Below are positions 12,740 to 22,986 of a stretch of DNA of 64,000 nucleotides, one piece after another (the stretch's first letter is position 1; every line of letters starts with the position of its first letter). Made by a program: the position numbers and the translations under genes. The notes beneath the pieces were generated by a model. The model had not been told where the DNA came from. It did not search any database and saw only the letters and a program-made list of their open reading frames with translations. Source of the stretch: Lichenostomus cassidix (Eukaryota > Chordata > Aves > Passeriformes > Meliphagidae); assembly GCA_008360975.2 (NCBI GenBank), contig CM039210.1, positions 15,874,293-15,938,292 of the forward strand, given 5' to 3'.

Positions 12740-13500
12740 ATATCAATAGGGAGAGGGTCTTAAAATGATATTATTTTTGTAGATAATTATATAAGGTAAG
12801 GTGAAAGATTTGAATTATTATTTAACTTTAACTAAAGAAGATAAAACTGCAAAGGCTTTTGTGAATAATAATATAAACTAACAAATTTAAAACTTAAAAT
12901 TGATATTACTGAAAATGAATAAAGCTTAATCTTAAACTTGATAGAACATAAATTACTAAAACTCAAAACTAATAAACAGTAAACTGAGTAACACTGAAGA
13001 GACAACTATAATTGAACTCAAACTCAATGGAATTAAAAATTAATATTGCTTAGACGACTTAACGTAACATAATGTATATTTAATAAAATTTAAATTTATA
13101 TAACTTAACAACTTAACTTTAACAGAATGTAAACTTAACAGAATTTAAATTCAATATTACTTTAACATTACTTAAACTTAACAGACAATTTTAACAGAAC
13201 TTAATTTAAACTTATTGAATTTAAACTTAATGAAATTTAAAATAACAGACTTAACATAAGGTATTTGTAAATAAACTTAAGCTTATTTAATGTTAATAGA
13301 ATTTAAACTTAATACTTAAACTTAACAGAAATTAAACTTATCACTACATAACTTTAATAGAATTTATACTTAACAAAAAGGCACTTAACAGGTAGCTTAA
13401 ACTATTTAGTAATTAATTCATGTATAATTTACTATAATAGAGCATAGTTTTACTTATAGGCTTAACTTATAAATTTAAAATACTTAAATTAAATAGCATG
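12740..13500. repeat. AT-rich degenerate repeat tract inside provirus D
   Basis: About 760 bp dominated by imperfect reiterations of TTAAACTTAACAG and GAATTTAAAC. Base composition is far more AT-rich than the gag region next to it. There are no open frames. It lies where pol should be in a normal provirus. It may be an expanded tandem repeat or a captured low-complexity sequence. Confidence 0.7.
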
Positions 13501-13670
13501 TTTGCTGCAGCACAGTCACACTCACACACACAGACACTGTCTTAAGTAACACTTTAGTGAAGAATTCAGTTCAGAACAATTATATTGCTACAATGCTTTT
13601 TCATCAGTTAAAAGCTGGAAATAAGTTTTGGTCTCGGCGTCGGTGACAGTCTAGGTGAGTAGGGTGTGCA

Positions 13671-13837
13671 GCTGGGCTGAAGGAAGAGCTGATTTGCCCC
13701 ATCTGCCTGGACATTTTCAGGGAGCTCTGGTCACTGAGCTGCGGCAGGAGGTGAAGATCTGCCAGGACAAGAGCTTACAGAAGGAGCCAAGCTCAGAGAC
13801 ATTTTCCTGGAACTCTAGAAAAGCTGAAAAGCCATGA
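13671..13837 (+). pseudogene. captured fragment of a RING/TRIM-family gene
   Basis: The plus-strand frame from 13671 reads [18 protein letters not shown], the typical start of a TRIM RING domain: lead-in helix, then the first CxxC zinc pair. The next bases still resemble the following strand-and-CGH part, but small indels shift the frame and a stop follows near 13754. A second frame reads on to a TGA at 13835-13837. The RING is therefore incomplete. The fragment lies antisense to provirus D and inside its LTRs, so it most likely travelled as retroviral cargo. Donor gene unknown. Confidence 0.6.
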
Positions 13838-13927
13838 AGCTGCACTGGATCAAGTCAGTGACAGCTTCAGCAAGCATCTGTGTTGTTGGTTAGATCTGGT
13901 TGGTTGTCAGGACTGTCACTCATTTCT

Positions 13928-14527
13928 TCATTTTTGGGGAGGGGTAGAGCTTACGACCTTACCACAGACGTAGCAGTTGGGGCAGTGAAGGAGGCGTGGA
14001 CGGCCCGCAGCTCCGCCTACTGGGGTATCTTCTGCGACTTCCGCTTTTTTTGCCAGTTGACTGGAAGCTGGGGTTGGAGTAACTTCCGCTCTAGGTTTCG
14101 GCTCGGGAGGAGGGGCTGCTGCGCCTTGCTTGTTTCTCAATCGACAGGTTTTAACGCAATGGGTATTTTTATCACAATAGGAGCACCAAACGGGCTTGTC
14201 ACATTGCCGCCGGATGTGCTCCACCTCGCCACACCGATAGCAGCGAGGTGACTCTCTGCTATTCTTTTGCCGTACTGACACTGCCTTTGTTATTAGAGCT
14301 TGAGCTGCTGCTGGTATCTTACTCTGTTGCTGTTGCTCTAGCGAAGTTTTAATGATGGCACTTTCAGATAAGGTAATTAAGATATTTTTCATTGTAGAAT
14401 TGCTATTTTCTATAATATACTGACGCATTTGGTGCACAGTTTCTGGAGAGAGGGGGACTGAAAGCTGCGTTTTTTCAGCTTCTGGCAGCGGCGCGGAGTG
14501 CTGCCCTTCTCTTAGTGGTGGCGGCAA
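13928..14527 (-). pseudogene. gag: provirus D gag, nucleocapsid part
   Basis: A 199-codon frame with a zinc knuckle CYRCGEVEHIRRQC (residues about 97-110) and a second, weaker one, CSYCDKNTHCVKTC. A proline/alanine-rich tail follows. Nucleocapsid binds and packages viral RNA. The residues upstream of the knuckle are too few for a full capsid and I see no major homology region. It follows the matrix frame after a shift at a C-run near 14546. Confidence 0.78.
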
Positions 14528-14994
14528 GGGAGAACTACGACTCCCCCCCCAAGCAGGGGGGGCTCCCCAGGCTGTGCAGTTGCTAAAGTTTTACTCTCTG
14601 CGGCTGCTACTGTTTTTGTTGGTATTTCTGTAATCTTTTTCTCTGGCTCATATTGCTGTAAGCAGGTTACTACTTCTCTCCACAGTTTGCTAAGCTTTAT
14701 TGTGGTTTTATTACCATCTATCAATCCATCAAACAAGTAATCACCAAACTGCCGCCACTGTCCCTCATCAAATACCATTTCAGGATTAACAAAAAATCCT
14801 CTGGCTTTCCCTACAGCAATTAGTCTTGCCAATTGCTTTAAAGTATCTTTGCTCACCCCCTGCTTTTCTAAAAAGCTTTGCAATAAATCTCGGGCTACCT
14901 CTTTCTCCATTGTCATCCAGCTGGTTTTAAAACGTCTTGGTCGTCGCTCCACAGTAGCACGCAGCTTGCTGTCTTCACTCAGCGCTCGCCGCAC
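14512..14994 (-). pseudogene. gag: provirus D gag, matrix part
   Basis: A 160-codon frame with matrix-like helical sequence: VGKARGFFVNPEMVFDEGQW, then a conserved-looking LWREVVTCLQ. This resembles beta/alpha-type avian Gag matrix. The true start is probably one of the internal methionines (MTMEKEV, about residue 27) rather than the first. It runs out of frame near 14512. Matrix targets Gag to the membrane and assembly site. Confidence 0.75.
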
Positions 14995-15222
14995 AGCTTA
15001 TCAGAGTATAGCCACCCTGGGCGACAGGTCACCTCTTGGTCGGCAGGTCACCTCTTGGTCGGCCCGAGCTCTCAGATCGCCCCTTGCGGAGCAAGGGGTC
15101 TTGATCTTAGCCCACTGGCGCTGCTCCGGTGCTTTCCCGGTCTCGCCGCTTTTTCCACTTTCGGTGTCCGTGGTCGTCGCTTCTTGGAGCAGGGTCTTAA
15201 GTCCTGCTATCAGTGTCTCTGT

Positions 15223-15240
15223 ATCACGTCGGGGTCACCA
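15223..15240 (-). other. provirus D primer binding site, tRNA-Trp
   Basis: The reverse complement is TGGTGACCCCGACGTGAT, which matches the tRNA-Trp site used by Rous sarcoma-type avian retroviruses. It lies two bases inside the 5' LTR. Confidence 0.9.
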
Positions 15241-15242
15241 AT

Positions 15243-15585
15243 TGTTGTTAAAAAGGGGAAACGGATGGAGGTGAGAGAGAGCAAGCAGCAGTCTCAATGT
15301 GAGATATAAGCAAGCTCCATTTATTTTATGGCATGAGAGACTTATATACTGTTAGCAATGTTACTATTTATAGCTACACAGGTTATCATCTATATTGCAT
15401 TCTATTTTTACACATTCAGAGATCTTTCTCAGCTACTCCTCAATTCTTCATGGAATTTTCTCACGGCTTAGAAGCACAGCTGTGGCCTTCAGATACTTTT
15501 CTCACTCATGGTTACTTTCAGGGCTTTACTGAGGCTTATATTCAGCTAGCATAAGTTTTGCTGGTACAAACTCTATTTTCTAACA
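15243..15585 (-). mobile_element. provirus D 5' LTR
   Basis: Plus-strand ends are TGTTGTTAAAAAG and TTTTCTAACA. It has a TATA box and AATAAA in the reverse complement. It shares its GCATAAGTTTTGCTGG segment with the solo LTRs at 31694-32061 and 58223-58595, so these belong to one superfamily. Confidence 0.92.
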
Positions 15586-15591
15586 TATGAG

Positions 15592-16747
15592 CAGACGCCC
15601 ACATAGCTGAGGAGAAAGTGTCAATAGACACATGCACATATTTGAATCGGCCAAACTCAGGGATGTGTGTCACATCTGTCTGCCAGAGCTGTAAGGCCTT
15701 TAGGCCTCTGGGGTTTACCCCCAGTGGCAGAGGTGCAGTGAGTCCATGGAAATCAGCACAAGCGCTGACAATGTCACGAGCCTCAGTTGGCGTCAATTGA
15801 AACTGCTTCTGCAGGGTATGTGCACTCTGATGAAAGAAATTGTGCGATGCCTTGGCTTGTGCAATTTTGTCAGGCTGAGGTGCCACCCATGCAGGGTTAG
15901 CTAGCATGTCAGCCCTGGCATTGCCTTCTGTTATAAAACCTGGTAAATTGGTGTGGCTTCGAATGTGCAGAATATAATATGGATGCACTCGAGCCTGAAT
16001 CGCCTTCCACAGGGTTCGCAATAGCAAAAACAGAGTCGCATTATTGACTTCTTTTAGAAGTGAACAATCCAAACATTTGGTTATGTCTGCTACATAAGCA
16101 GAGTCAGTGACAAGATTCAAAGGCACCTGAGAGAACCGCTGAAAAGCCATGGCAACTGCTTTCAATTCAACCAGTTGAGCAGAGCCTGTCTCATGGCCTT
16201 TGAGCACTTGCCACTCAGATCCTTCCTTCCAGGTAACAATGGCCTTTCCTGTTTTCCCAGAACCGTCTGTGAAGACGGTGGGTCCGTGAACTGGCACCCG
16301 GCTGTTCTTTGGCCGCAACGTAAGATTGACTGAATTCGCCAGCTGCAGCAATTTGTAACTGGGCAGATGATAAGCAATCTGCCCTGAGAAATTTTGCAGT
16401 GCACTTTGCAAAGGAGCACTATTAGCAAGGCTCCATTTAAAATTGTCCCGTGATACCGGAACAACAATCGTTGCAGGATCAGCTGCCATCAATTGTAAAC
16501 ACCGATAACGGCATTTAGTTATCAGGCAGGCTATCAATTCAAACAATGCAGGTGCTGTCTTTTTTGGCTGATGAGGCAAAAAGACCCATTCCAGGATATG
16601 CAAACGATCATCCCATTGTTTGTTCCACTGGCCAATGATACCTGTAAGATGGAGGTCTGGAGCAGTAATAAAAACAGTGATATCAATAGAAAGATCCACT
16701 TGATAAACCTGATGAGCAGAAACAGCCTGATGCACCTCGTTCAGCAC
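15592..16747 (-). pseudogene. pol: provirus A RT connection, RNase H and integrase N-half
   Basis: One frame covers the RT connection, RNase H (FTDGSG, LVELKAVA, LVTDSAY) and the start of integrase. The integrase zinc domain has its two histidines (FFHQ context) but ends CADF where provirus U has CPHC, so one zinc cysteine is lost. The first catalytic aspartate is in LWQTDVTHIPEF. The D insertion ends the frame at SAMWASAH. Confidence 0.85.
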
Positions 16748-16912
16748 TCATCGCACCTCAGGAGTCAATTTCCGAGGTGAATTCAGATTGGGGTCCCCCT
16801 TTAAAATATTAAAAAGTGGGGAAAGTTGCGTGGTGGTTAGTCCTAAATAAGGACATAACCAATTGATGATACCCAGCAATTTTTGGGCATCATTCAGAGT
16901 CTTAATAGAGTC

Positions 16913-17686
16913 TTAGAATTGCACCTCTTGGTGTTGTATAGTTTGATCCAGAATTTTGACTCCCAAATATTTCCAAGGAGGCTGTTGTTGAACTTTCTCC
17001 AGAGCCACTTGCAACCCATAGGAATGCAAGGCATCGAGCAGTCGAGGCTGTAACCTCCGCAGCTCATCCTGGGTGGATGCTGCCACCAGGATATCATCTA
17101 TATAATGGTAGCAGAGTGCCTCAGGAAACTGCTTGCGGACTCCAGACAAAGCCTGAGCGACATACCATTGACAGATAGTCGGGCTATTCTTCATGCCCTG
17201 AGGTAACACTTTCCATTGAAATCTTTTTGCAGGCTCCGCATTATTAATTGCAGGCACAGTAAAGGCAAATTTTGGTCTGTCATTGGGGTGCAAAGGAATT
17301 GTGAAAAAACAGTCCTTCAAATCAATTATCAGGATTTCCCACCCTGTGGGAATCATTGTGGGTGAGGGCACACCAGGCTGCAAGGTCCCCATACTTTCCA
17401 TCACTGCATTAACTTTCCGAAGATCTTGCAACAATCTCCATTTTCCCAATTTTTTCTTAATTACGAAAATGGGGGTATTCCAAGGACTAGTAGAAGGCTC
17501 AATGTGTCCCTGCTGTAATTGCTCCTGAACCAGCTGACAAAGGGTGACTAATTTGTCTTTTGGCAGGGGCCATTGCTGTTCCCATATCGGTGTGTTAGTT
17601 AGCCATCTCAGAGACAACATAGAATACAGTGCGCCCTTGCACACAGTGACCCCTATCAAAAATTTTTCCCAATCCGCACCCCCCAA
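16913..17686 (-). pseudogene. pol: provirus A reverse transcriptase
   Basis: A 257-codon frame with the RT fingers and palm: STSPWNTPIFVIKKK, LIIDLKDCFFTIPLH, LPQGMKNSPTICQWYV, and the active site YIDD in CYHYIDDILVA. It ends at a stop after the thumb, and the next frame begins at 16747, so a stop or frameshift separates RT from RNase H. It overlaps the end of the protease frame by about 30 bases. Confidence 0.88.
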
Positions 17687-18279
17687 GCTGCCAACACGTC
17701 CCGTCCCCAGAGGTTAACTGGAGCTGAAGTAACATAGGGCCGGATTGTAGCTGTGTGTCCCTCTGGGTCTTTTACCAATACACGTTGTTCGCTCAGTTGG
17801 CTCTGCGTGGTTCCTCCTAGCCCCACGATGGCTGAACCCACAGGGGCTAGAGGCCACAAAGGAGGCCATGAAGAGGAGGAGAGAATCGTTACATCAGCAG
17901 CCGTATCAATCAAACCTTGGAGCCGAATCCGGTGCGGGCGAGCTTTCAGCAGGATTAGGGTACATGTCATCTGTGGCCTCTGACTAGAAATGCCAGCAGC
18001 CCAGCAGATTTGCGGAAGATCTGGAGATCCAGTGCTGCTACCTCCGCAAGCTTGTAGTTCTGCCCTGGGGACACAAGACTCAAAAGGCACTAGTTGAGCA
18101 ATGTGAGTCTTTTCAGGGATAGTGACAAGGTGTTTTGGTGTGGAAAGCATAGTGTGAATCTGGCCTGTAAAATCAGCATCTATAACTTCTGGGTGGACAA
18201 AAATCCCTTGATGAGTGACACTAGGTCTTCCCATAATCAGCACACTGAGTCCCTGACTTAGGGGTCCATATGCATCCAA
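17656..18279 (-). pseudogene. pro: provirus A dUTPase-protease
   Basis: The N-terminal part resembles a retroviral dUTPase (GIFVHPEVIDADFTGQI, then THIAQLVPF), which lowers dUTP during reverse transcription. The C-terminal part is an aspartic protease, with LQGLIDTAADVTILSSSSWP and the flap-side LWGRDVLAAWG. The catalytic triplet is DTA, not DTG. A dUTPase fused to protease is the betaretrovirus arrangement. Confidence 0.85.
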
Positions 18280-18383
18280 AGGAACTCTATGGATGCTACC
18301 AGATTCTAGGACGACTGTTTTTGCAGTGTAGACATCAACCAGGGCTGGTCCTTGGGTGCTGTCTCTAAATTGGCTGGGTAGGC

Positions 18384-18665
18384 CTATGCTGGTGCCCTGT
18401 TTTGGGGGAACGTTTGTGTCGGAGGGTAACTCCCCCTTTTTGCACTCCTCCTCGCATTTCCCGACAGAGGTCGGCCATCAGAATGGTACTTAGACCTGCA
18501 GTATTCTGGACAGTAACCTGGCCTACTACACCTCCCACACTGGGGAATCCCAGTCCCCGTATTTTCCTTTTCCTTTGATTTAGCTCGTTTCTGTTTGTTC
18601 CCGGCCTTGGGCTGCTTTTGCCCATGGTCAAGGGGTACCTGACCAGGTGGCACAAGTGCAGCCAA
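18384..18665 (-). pseudogene. gag: provirus A gag, nucleocapsid part
   Basis: A 93-codon basic frame with one zinc-knuckle-like CGRCSRPGYCPEYC. The canonical histidine is not obvious, so it is probably decayed. Overlapping frames on this strand show indels. Capsid should precede it, but the roughly 100 bases between here and the proline-rich region leave no room, so capsid is deleted. Confidence 0.65.
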
Positions 18666-18768
18666 AGCAGACCTTTTTTGGTTCCCTTATCCCACCTTAG
18701 AGCAAGCTTCTACCATCTCTGTGAGCGTAGGCTCCCCTGGTAGGGCGAGTCTGTAGCAGGCGTGCCTT

Positions 18769-19695
18769 TCACCGCCCAGCCACTACAGCTTTCTGCCCTG
18801 GAGCAAGCGCGTCTTCTTCACCGCTGTCTGAGTCATCAGACCGGGGTTTCTCCACGAAACCTGTCTTGAATGACGGACATTGGCCGGGTGTGAGCAGTGA
18901 GCTGAGAGGCGGCACGGCGGCGGAACTCTGAGTGGAGTGCAGGGGAGGCAGTGATGCAGGTGGGGCGCTGTGGGGTCTCGTTGGCCATGCTGCTGTATCA
19001 TCAGTCAGAACCGGCTGCTGCGCTGGCGTAGGAGCTGTCAGGTCAGTGCACCCAGCTAAAATCGCCTCTGCTGTTGGAACCGTCGCTGGGACTGGCTTAA
19101 CCTGCCCGGGGTTCGCCGGCGTCCCTGCCGTTGCTTCTGCTTTCGTAGCGGGATGCACCGTTTCCGCCTTCCGGGTTGCCAGAGCGGGCACTTCCGGCTC
19201 ACACCGCCCCGCGTTGGCGGCCACTCACAAAAGGGCCTCCAGTAATGCTGCCAACTGCTGAGATATCCCAGTAAGCTGCTGCAAGATATCCGTTAGAAGC
19301 CGTTCCGCGGGGGCTAGTGGTGCTTGCGGCGGCCCGGGCAGGCAGGCCGGCGTAGGGCCGGCGGGCCCCGCCACTCCGGTCGGGGCATGCGCGCGCGGAG
19401 GTACCAGCGTCAGCACAGATCCCGCAAGCGCCGCAGAGGCGGCCGGAGAAGAGCGGTGCTGGCTACCCTCCTGTTTCAACATCTCCGGGAGCTGTTCTGC
19501 AGGAGACGTATATTTTGGGGGGACATAGTCCCATGGCGAGGCGTACTTTCGCTGAACGGGTCCGCTTGTCACGGCTGGTGTGGCTGGGGGCAGGGGCTTC
19601 TCAGAACAGCCATCGCCGGCCAAGATCCAGAAGTCTGGAGACAAAGAAGCATCCTCTTGTCCAATATTCGCTTCCAGACCTCGTAAAAAATCCAA
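18769..19695 (-). pseudogene. gag: provirus A gag, proline/alanine-rich middle
   Basis: Two consecutive frames (19225-19695, 18769-19224) with very high Pro/Ala/Thr content and a leucine-rich heptad-like end, LLTDILQQLTGISQQLAALL. This fits the variable region between matrix and capsid of a beta-type Gag. No major homology region is seen. Confidence 0.6.
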
Positions 19696-19698
19696 AAA

Positions 19699-19947
19699 TC
19701 ACCTCCACCTACGATATAAATGCACTGTGTTCATGTCCCCATATTTCATCTCACACCAGATCTCGTCACTGAGCTGTGACCACATCCCAGTATCAGGGGC
19801 GGTCTCTAGGACCACGGGGAAGCCATGCGCCAAAGCCCAGTCCAGGATCGCACGCAACGAGTGCTCTGACACCTTGGCCCTTGCGCTGGCCAAGGCATTC
19901 TTCCAGGCGGACAACACTACGCTTTCGTTCAGGTCGGAATTTCCCAT
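19699..19947 (-). pseudogene. gag: provirus A gag, matrix N-terminus
   Basis: An 82-codon frame starting MGNSD, a good N-myristoylation start. It continues as a helical matrix domain (AWKNALASARAKVSEH, then MWSQLSDEIWCEM). The next 156-codon frame starts four bases on, so the Gag frame is interrupted or shifted here. Confidence 0.7.
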
Positions 19948-20008
19948 ATTTCTTCAAATCCCCGAGGCGGGGGGGGGTGTTCCATACCTCTGAGACGGTG
20001 CGTGTAGT

Positions 20009-20026
20009 ACACGTCAGCGGTCACCA
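20009..20026 (-). other. provirus A primer binding site, decayed tRNA-Trp type
   Basis: The reverse complement reads TGGTGACCGCTGACGTGT, close to the tRNA-Trp site of provirus D (TGGTGACCCCGACGTG) with changes in the middle. It sits eight bases from the LTR edge. Confidence 0.6.
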
Positions 20027-20034
20027 GATATCGC

Positions 20035-20334
20035 TGTTGGACCTGGAATGTAGCACACGAACCCAGTCCAGTGAAAAGCAGCAGAAGAAAGTTTATTGTT
20101 GTAATTTCTCTTTATATATGGTAAAAGCCCATAGGTGATGGGACAGTGGTCACCCACCCCCCGGGGTGATTGGCTGAAGTACTACAACATCCAATTCCAA
20201 ACACACTGTCTTGAATCAAAACAGATCTGGAAAAACCACAGGTGTTCAAATACTATTTACAAAAACCCATCTTATTGTTTTCATATTTTGCATGGGAAAG
20301 AAAAGGTTCTCAAGAAAGGGCCTGTGTAGCCACA
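20035..20334 (-). mobile_element. provirus A 5' LTR
   Basis: A 300-bp partner of 10686-10991, ending GTGTAGCCACA. The target TAAGGG follows at 20335-20340. It differs from the 3' LTR at about eight positions plus the terminal 6-bp duplication. Confidence 0.9.
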
Positions 20335-20340
20335 TAAGGG

Positions 20341-20386
20341 AGGTTCCCACCTTCCTTTGCAGACACCTGTCTTTCAAACCAGGACA
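20341..20386 (+). mobile_element. LTR-C1, last part
   Basis: Completes the LTR interrupted at 10685: the sequence ends TTCAAACCAGGACA, then the CCTGG target copy. Recognised by its position and TG...CA closure. Confidence 0.82.
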
Positions 20387-20391
20387 CCTGG

Positions 20392-20611
20392 CTGCAATTA
20401 AATCTGCGCAATAACTTCTTCTTCTCAAATATGTTATCACAGAGGTGTTACCACCATTTCTGATTGGCCCAGCCTTGGCCAGTGGCGGGTCCATTTTAGA
20501 GCCTGCTGGCCAAGGCTCTGCTGGACATGGAGGAAGCTTCCAGCAGCTTCTCACAGAAGCCACCCCTGTAGCCCCCCTGCTACCAAAACCTGGCCATGCA
20601 AACCCAATACA
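20392..20611 (-). mobile_element. LTR-B', last part
   Basis: Homologous in reverse to the 5' end of LTR-B at 7883-8110, including ATTGGCCCAGCCTTGGCC and the terminal AACCCAATACA. It closes the outermost layer of the nest begun at 9213. Confidence 0.85.
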
Positions 20612-20616
20612 GTGCT

Positions 20617-22184
20617 TTAACTATGTCTCCATCTCAACCCTCTTCCAGGGGTTTTTAAAGGAGATTTCACAAACCTTGTATTACTGGAAGATCCCCTTTG
20701 TTTTTCAGCGAGAAGTTTTTCTGGATCTCTTTTTGTAGATAAGTGCAGTTAGGCAGCAGAGAACCCCCAAAGACAAAAAGTTTTAGTGCATTTAAAATTA
20801 CAGATCAAGTTTCTTAGGCTAATTTGATCTATGAGTCTGCTACACATTGTGAGAACAGAATGAGGAGCCTGCAACTGTTCCACTTCCAATATCTATCCAT
20901 CTGTATCTCTGTAATTTTTTGTTGTTTTCTCAGTTCTTCACAGGCAAACACATAAGATTTGGATCAAAGGATACTTGACTTTTCAGTAACCTTCTTAGAA
21001 ACTAATAGGAATTTGTGAAAATAACAGCAAAGATTTATTGTAAAGGGTAATTACTTCGAATTTTCCACCAGTCAAATTATATTCTGTTCTAATTTCATCT
21101 TCTCGTGCTTTTAAAAGCATTCCTTTATTTGCAACTGATAATCTTCAAAGAGTTAAGATAGGAATTTTGCATATTACCAAAATGATACACTAACCTAAGA
21201 AATTGAAAAATACACTGAGCCCTGAGCAATTTAGAACTAATGTGGCAGCAGCTCCACAGTTGGCAGTTGTAAAGAAAATGGCACAAAAGTTTTAATTGTA
21301 TCAAAATAGAGGAAACAACATAGTATATGCAAATAATCTTTATTGCAAGATGGTCACCAGCTAGTAGTAACTTCTTAAATCCATTTGACCATATATATAG
21401 GCAATACTTTCCTGCCTATTTTGAGTTCTGTTTGGCTAACAACTTTCTAGGACTAGTCAATAAGTTGTAAATTAGATAAATTCCTTCCCTCTTCGAGACA
21501 CTGCTCTTGATCAATGAGTTTCCTTGAAAAGATTACTGGAGTATCTACTGTTAACTCACCTATTTTAATAAAGTTCAGCCTTTGCTTACACTCCTTACTG
21601 CTATCTTGTATAGATGATTTTGTAACACGTGCTCCCTACATATTATTGTGTTCATATATCCTATGCGCTATCACATCTATTACATTTTATGAGTCAGTAT
21701 GTCCATTCAGTACAGACCGAACAAAGAAATCAATTAAAAAAACAATTTAACTTAAAATAAAGCTATTAATCAATACATAAAGATAATCTAATGTCAAAAT
21801 GGCTCAGTGGTGCATACTAAATGTACAATTTCTAGATAACTATATCGTATTCTAATGTGAGAGTTATATTTTTGGCCAACACAAGCTATTGAACTGAGAG
21901 CTTCTAAAATTAAACATTAGTCTTAGAGGTGAAGCTAAAAATTCAACCTCTGTGGTTAGGAGCTGTTCCAAACTCAATTTTTCTTGTGGGTCAAGCACAG
22001 AGTACACATAATAAAAGCATAGAAAGACACAAGTTGCAAGACAATAGGAAAAAGACAAAATTATCTGGTTCTTATATTGCTTTCCTTATTCAAAGGTGCT
22101 ATCTCAGTGATAACAAGCAAATAAGGAACCTCTAGCAGAGCTGATAGAGACAGATATGTAGAAGGGGATGTAATACTTGGTGCC
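20617..22184. other. AT-rich spacer, nothing recognised
   Basis: No repeat or coding signature found. It resembles the AT-rich stretch at 1-6072 and is probably the local background sequence. Confidence 0.55.
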
Positions 22185-22190
22185 AATGAC

Positions 22191-22986
22191 TGAAGTTGTA
22201 AGGTCCGAAGGGGTCCGGCCGCCTTAGTCCCAATGGCTTCCGGGGCTTCGGGAGACCTCGGAGGCATCACCTGGGCCCAAGCTCTCAGCCCTCCCAGCTG
22301 TTCAGCTCTGTCCCAGAGGCGGCTACGGTCAGCCTCAGTGTTCCCAGGCTCGCTCCTTGGAGCGGCAGGGACCACGCGGCGGAGGCGGGTGCCTGCCGGG
22401 CAGGAACGCCGTGGAGTCGCTGGTCGCTTCCTGTGATAAAGAGAGCACGACGAGCTGAGAGTCACCAGTGTGCAGTTTATTAAAGGAGAAGCGGTGCGGG
22501 GGAGGCACACTGGGGGCTCTCGGGTGGGGCGGTCCACACAGCTGCCGGGTGCAGAGCACGGCGGGGCTGGGGTCGCGGCCACACCACACCGAGAGAACAA
22601 AGGGAGGGGGTTTTTAGGGGGAGGTACGGGGTTTCCCGGGGAGGGACAACAGGGGCGGAGCCAACGGGGCTCCGGGACAACATGAGGGACAAGCGGGGGA
22701 GCAAATGAAATATAACTAGGGAGGGGATTACAAACAACTCATGGGGGAAGCCCGGCAACAGAACATTCTAGTGAGGGCAAGCAGAAGGGGCGGTGATAGG
22801 GGCGGGGAAGCGAACTTTAAACCAATAAACTTAGGAAAAACTTTCCAGGGGAGGGAGAGTATGGCTCATGGCCCGGCCTCCTCCGAGCCCCAGGATATGG
22901 CATCTTCAGTGGTTTCTGCATGGATGGCATTGGCCAATGGTCCTGGGGACTCGGGATCCGTGGCATCGGGCCGCCGTACCTCTACA
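22191..22986 (-). mobile_element. provirus U 3' LTR
   Basis: Plus-strand ends are TGAAGTTGTAAGG and CCGTACCTCTACA. The reverse complement has an AATAAA near 22477. It is GC-rich, with overlapping chance frames (for example 22061-22600 minus). The purine tract lies next to it, seen as CCTCCCCCTTCTTTATT at 22987-23003. Confidence 0.93.

Larger units (their letters stand above)
11994..15585 (-). mobile_element. provirus D, small non-autonomous ERV inside A's integrase
   Basis: Two 343-bp LTRs flank a 2.9-kb interior. The target TATGAG is duplicated at 11988-11993 and 15586-15591 and lies within the integrase codons of provirus A. Sense order: LTR, tRNA-Trp primer site, matrix-like gag, zinc-knuckle gag, host-like RING fragment (antisense), AT-rich tract, purine tract, LTR. 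No protease, polymerase, integrase or env is present, so it must have moved with proteins from another virus. The LTRs differ at 4 of 343 positions, all transitions. Confidence 0.92.
10686..20334 (-). mobile_element. provirus A, betaretrovirus-like (ERVK) provirus
   Basis: A minus-strand provirus with flanking 300-bp LTRs and the exact 6-bp target TAAGGG (10680-10685 and 20335-20340), a length usual for beta/alpha-type integrases. Order in sense direction: 5' LTR, primer site, gag (matrix, proline-rich region, one zinc knuckle, no capsid found), dUTPase-protease, RT, RNase H, integrase, 3' LTR. No env is seen. Integrase is split by provirus D. Paired LTRs differ at about 8 of 300 sites. The frames are broken and several catalytic residues are lost, so it is defective. 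Confidence 0.92.

Noticed and set aside
13655..13837. 60-codon ATG frame as a gene in its own right
   Set aside because: It is out of frame with the RING-like reading and has no domain; kept only as part of the broken RING fragment.
22061..22600. 179-codon minus frame, with a shorter counterpart at 29403-29831
   Set aside because: It sits in provirus U's LTRs and so appears twice; composition is typical of GC-rich LTR shadows.
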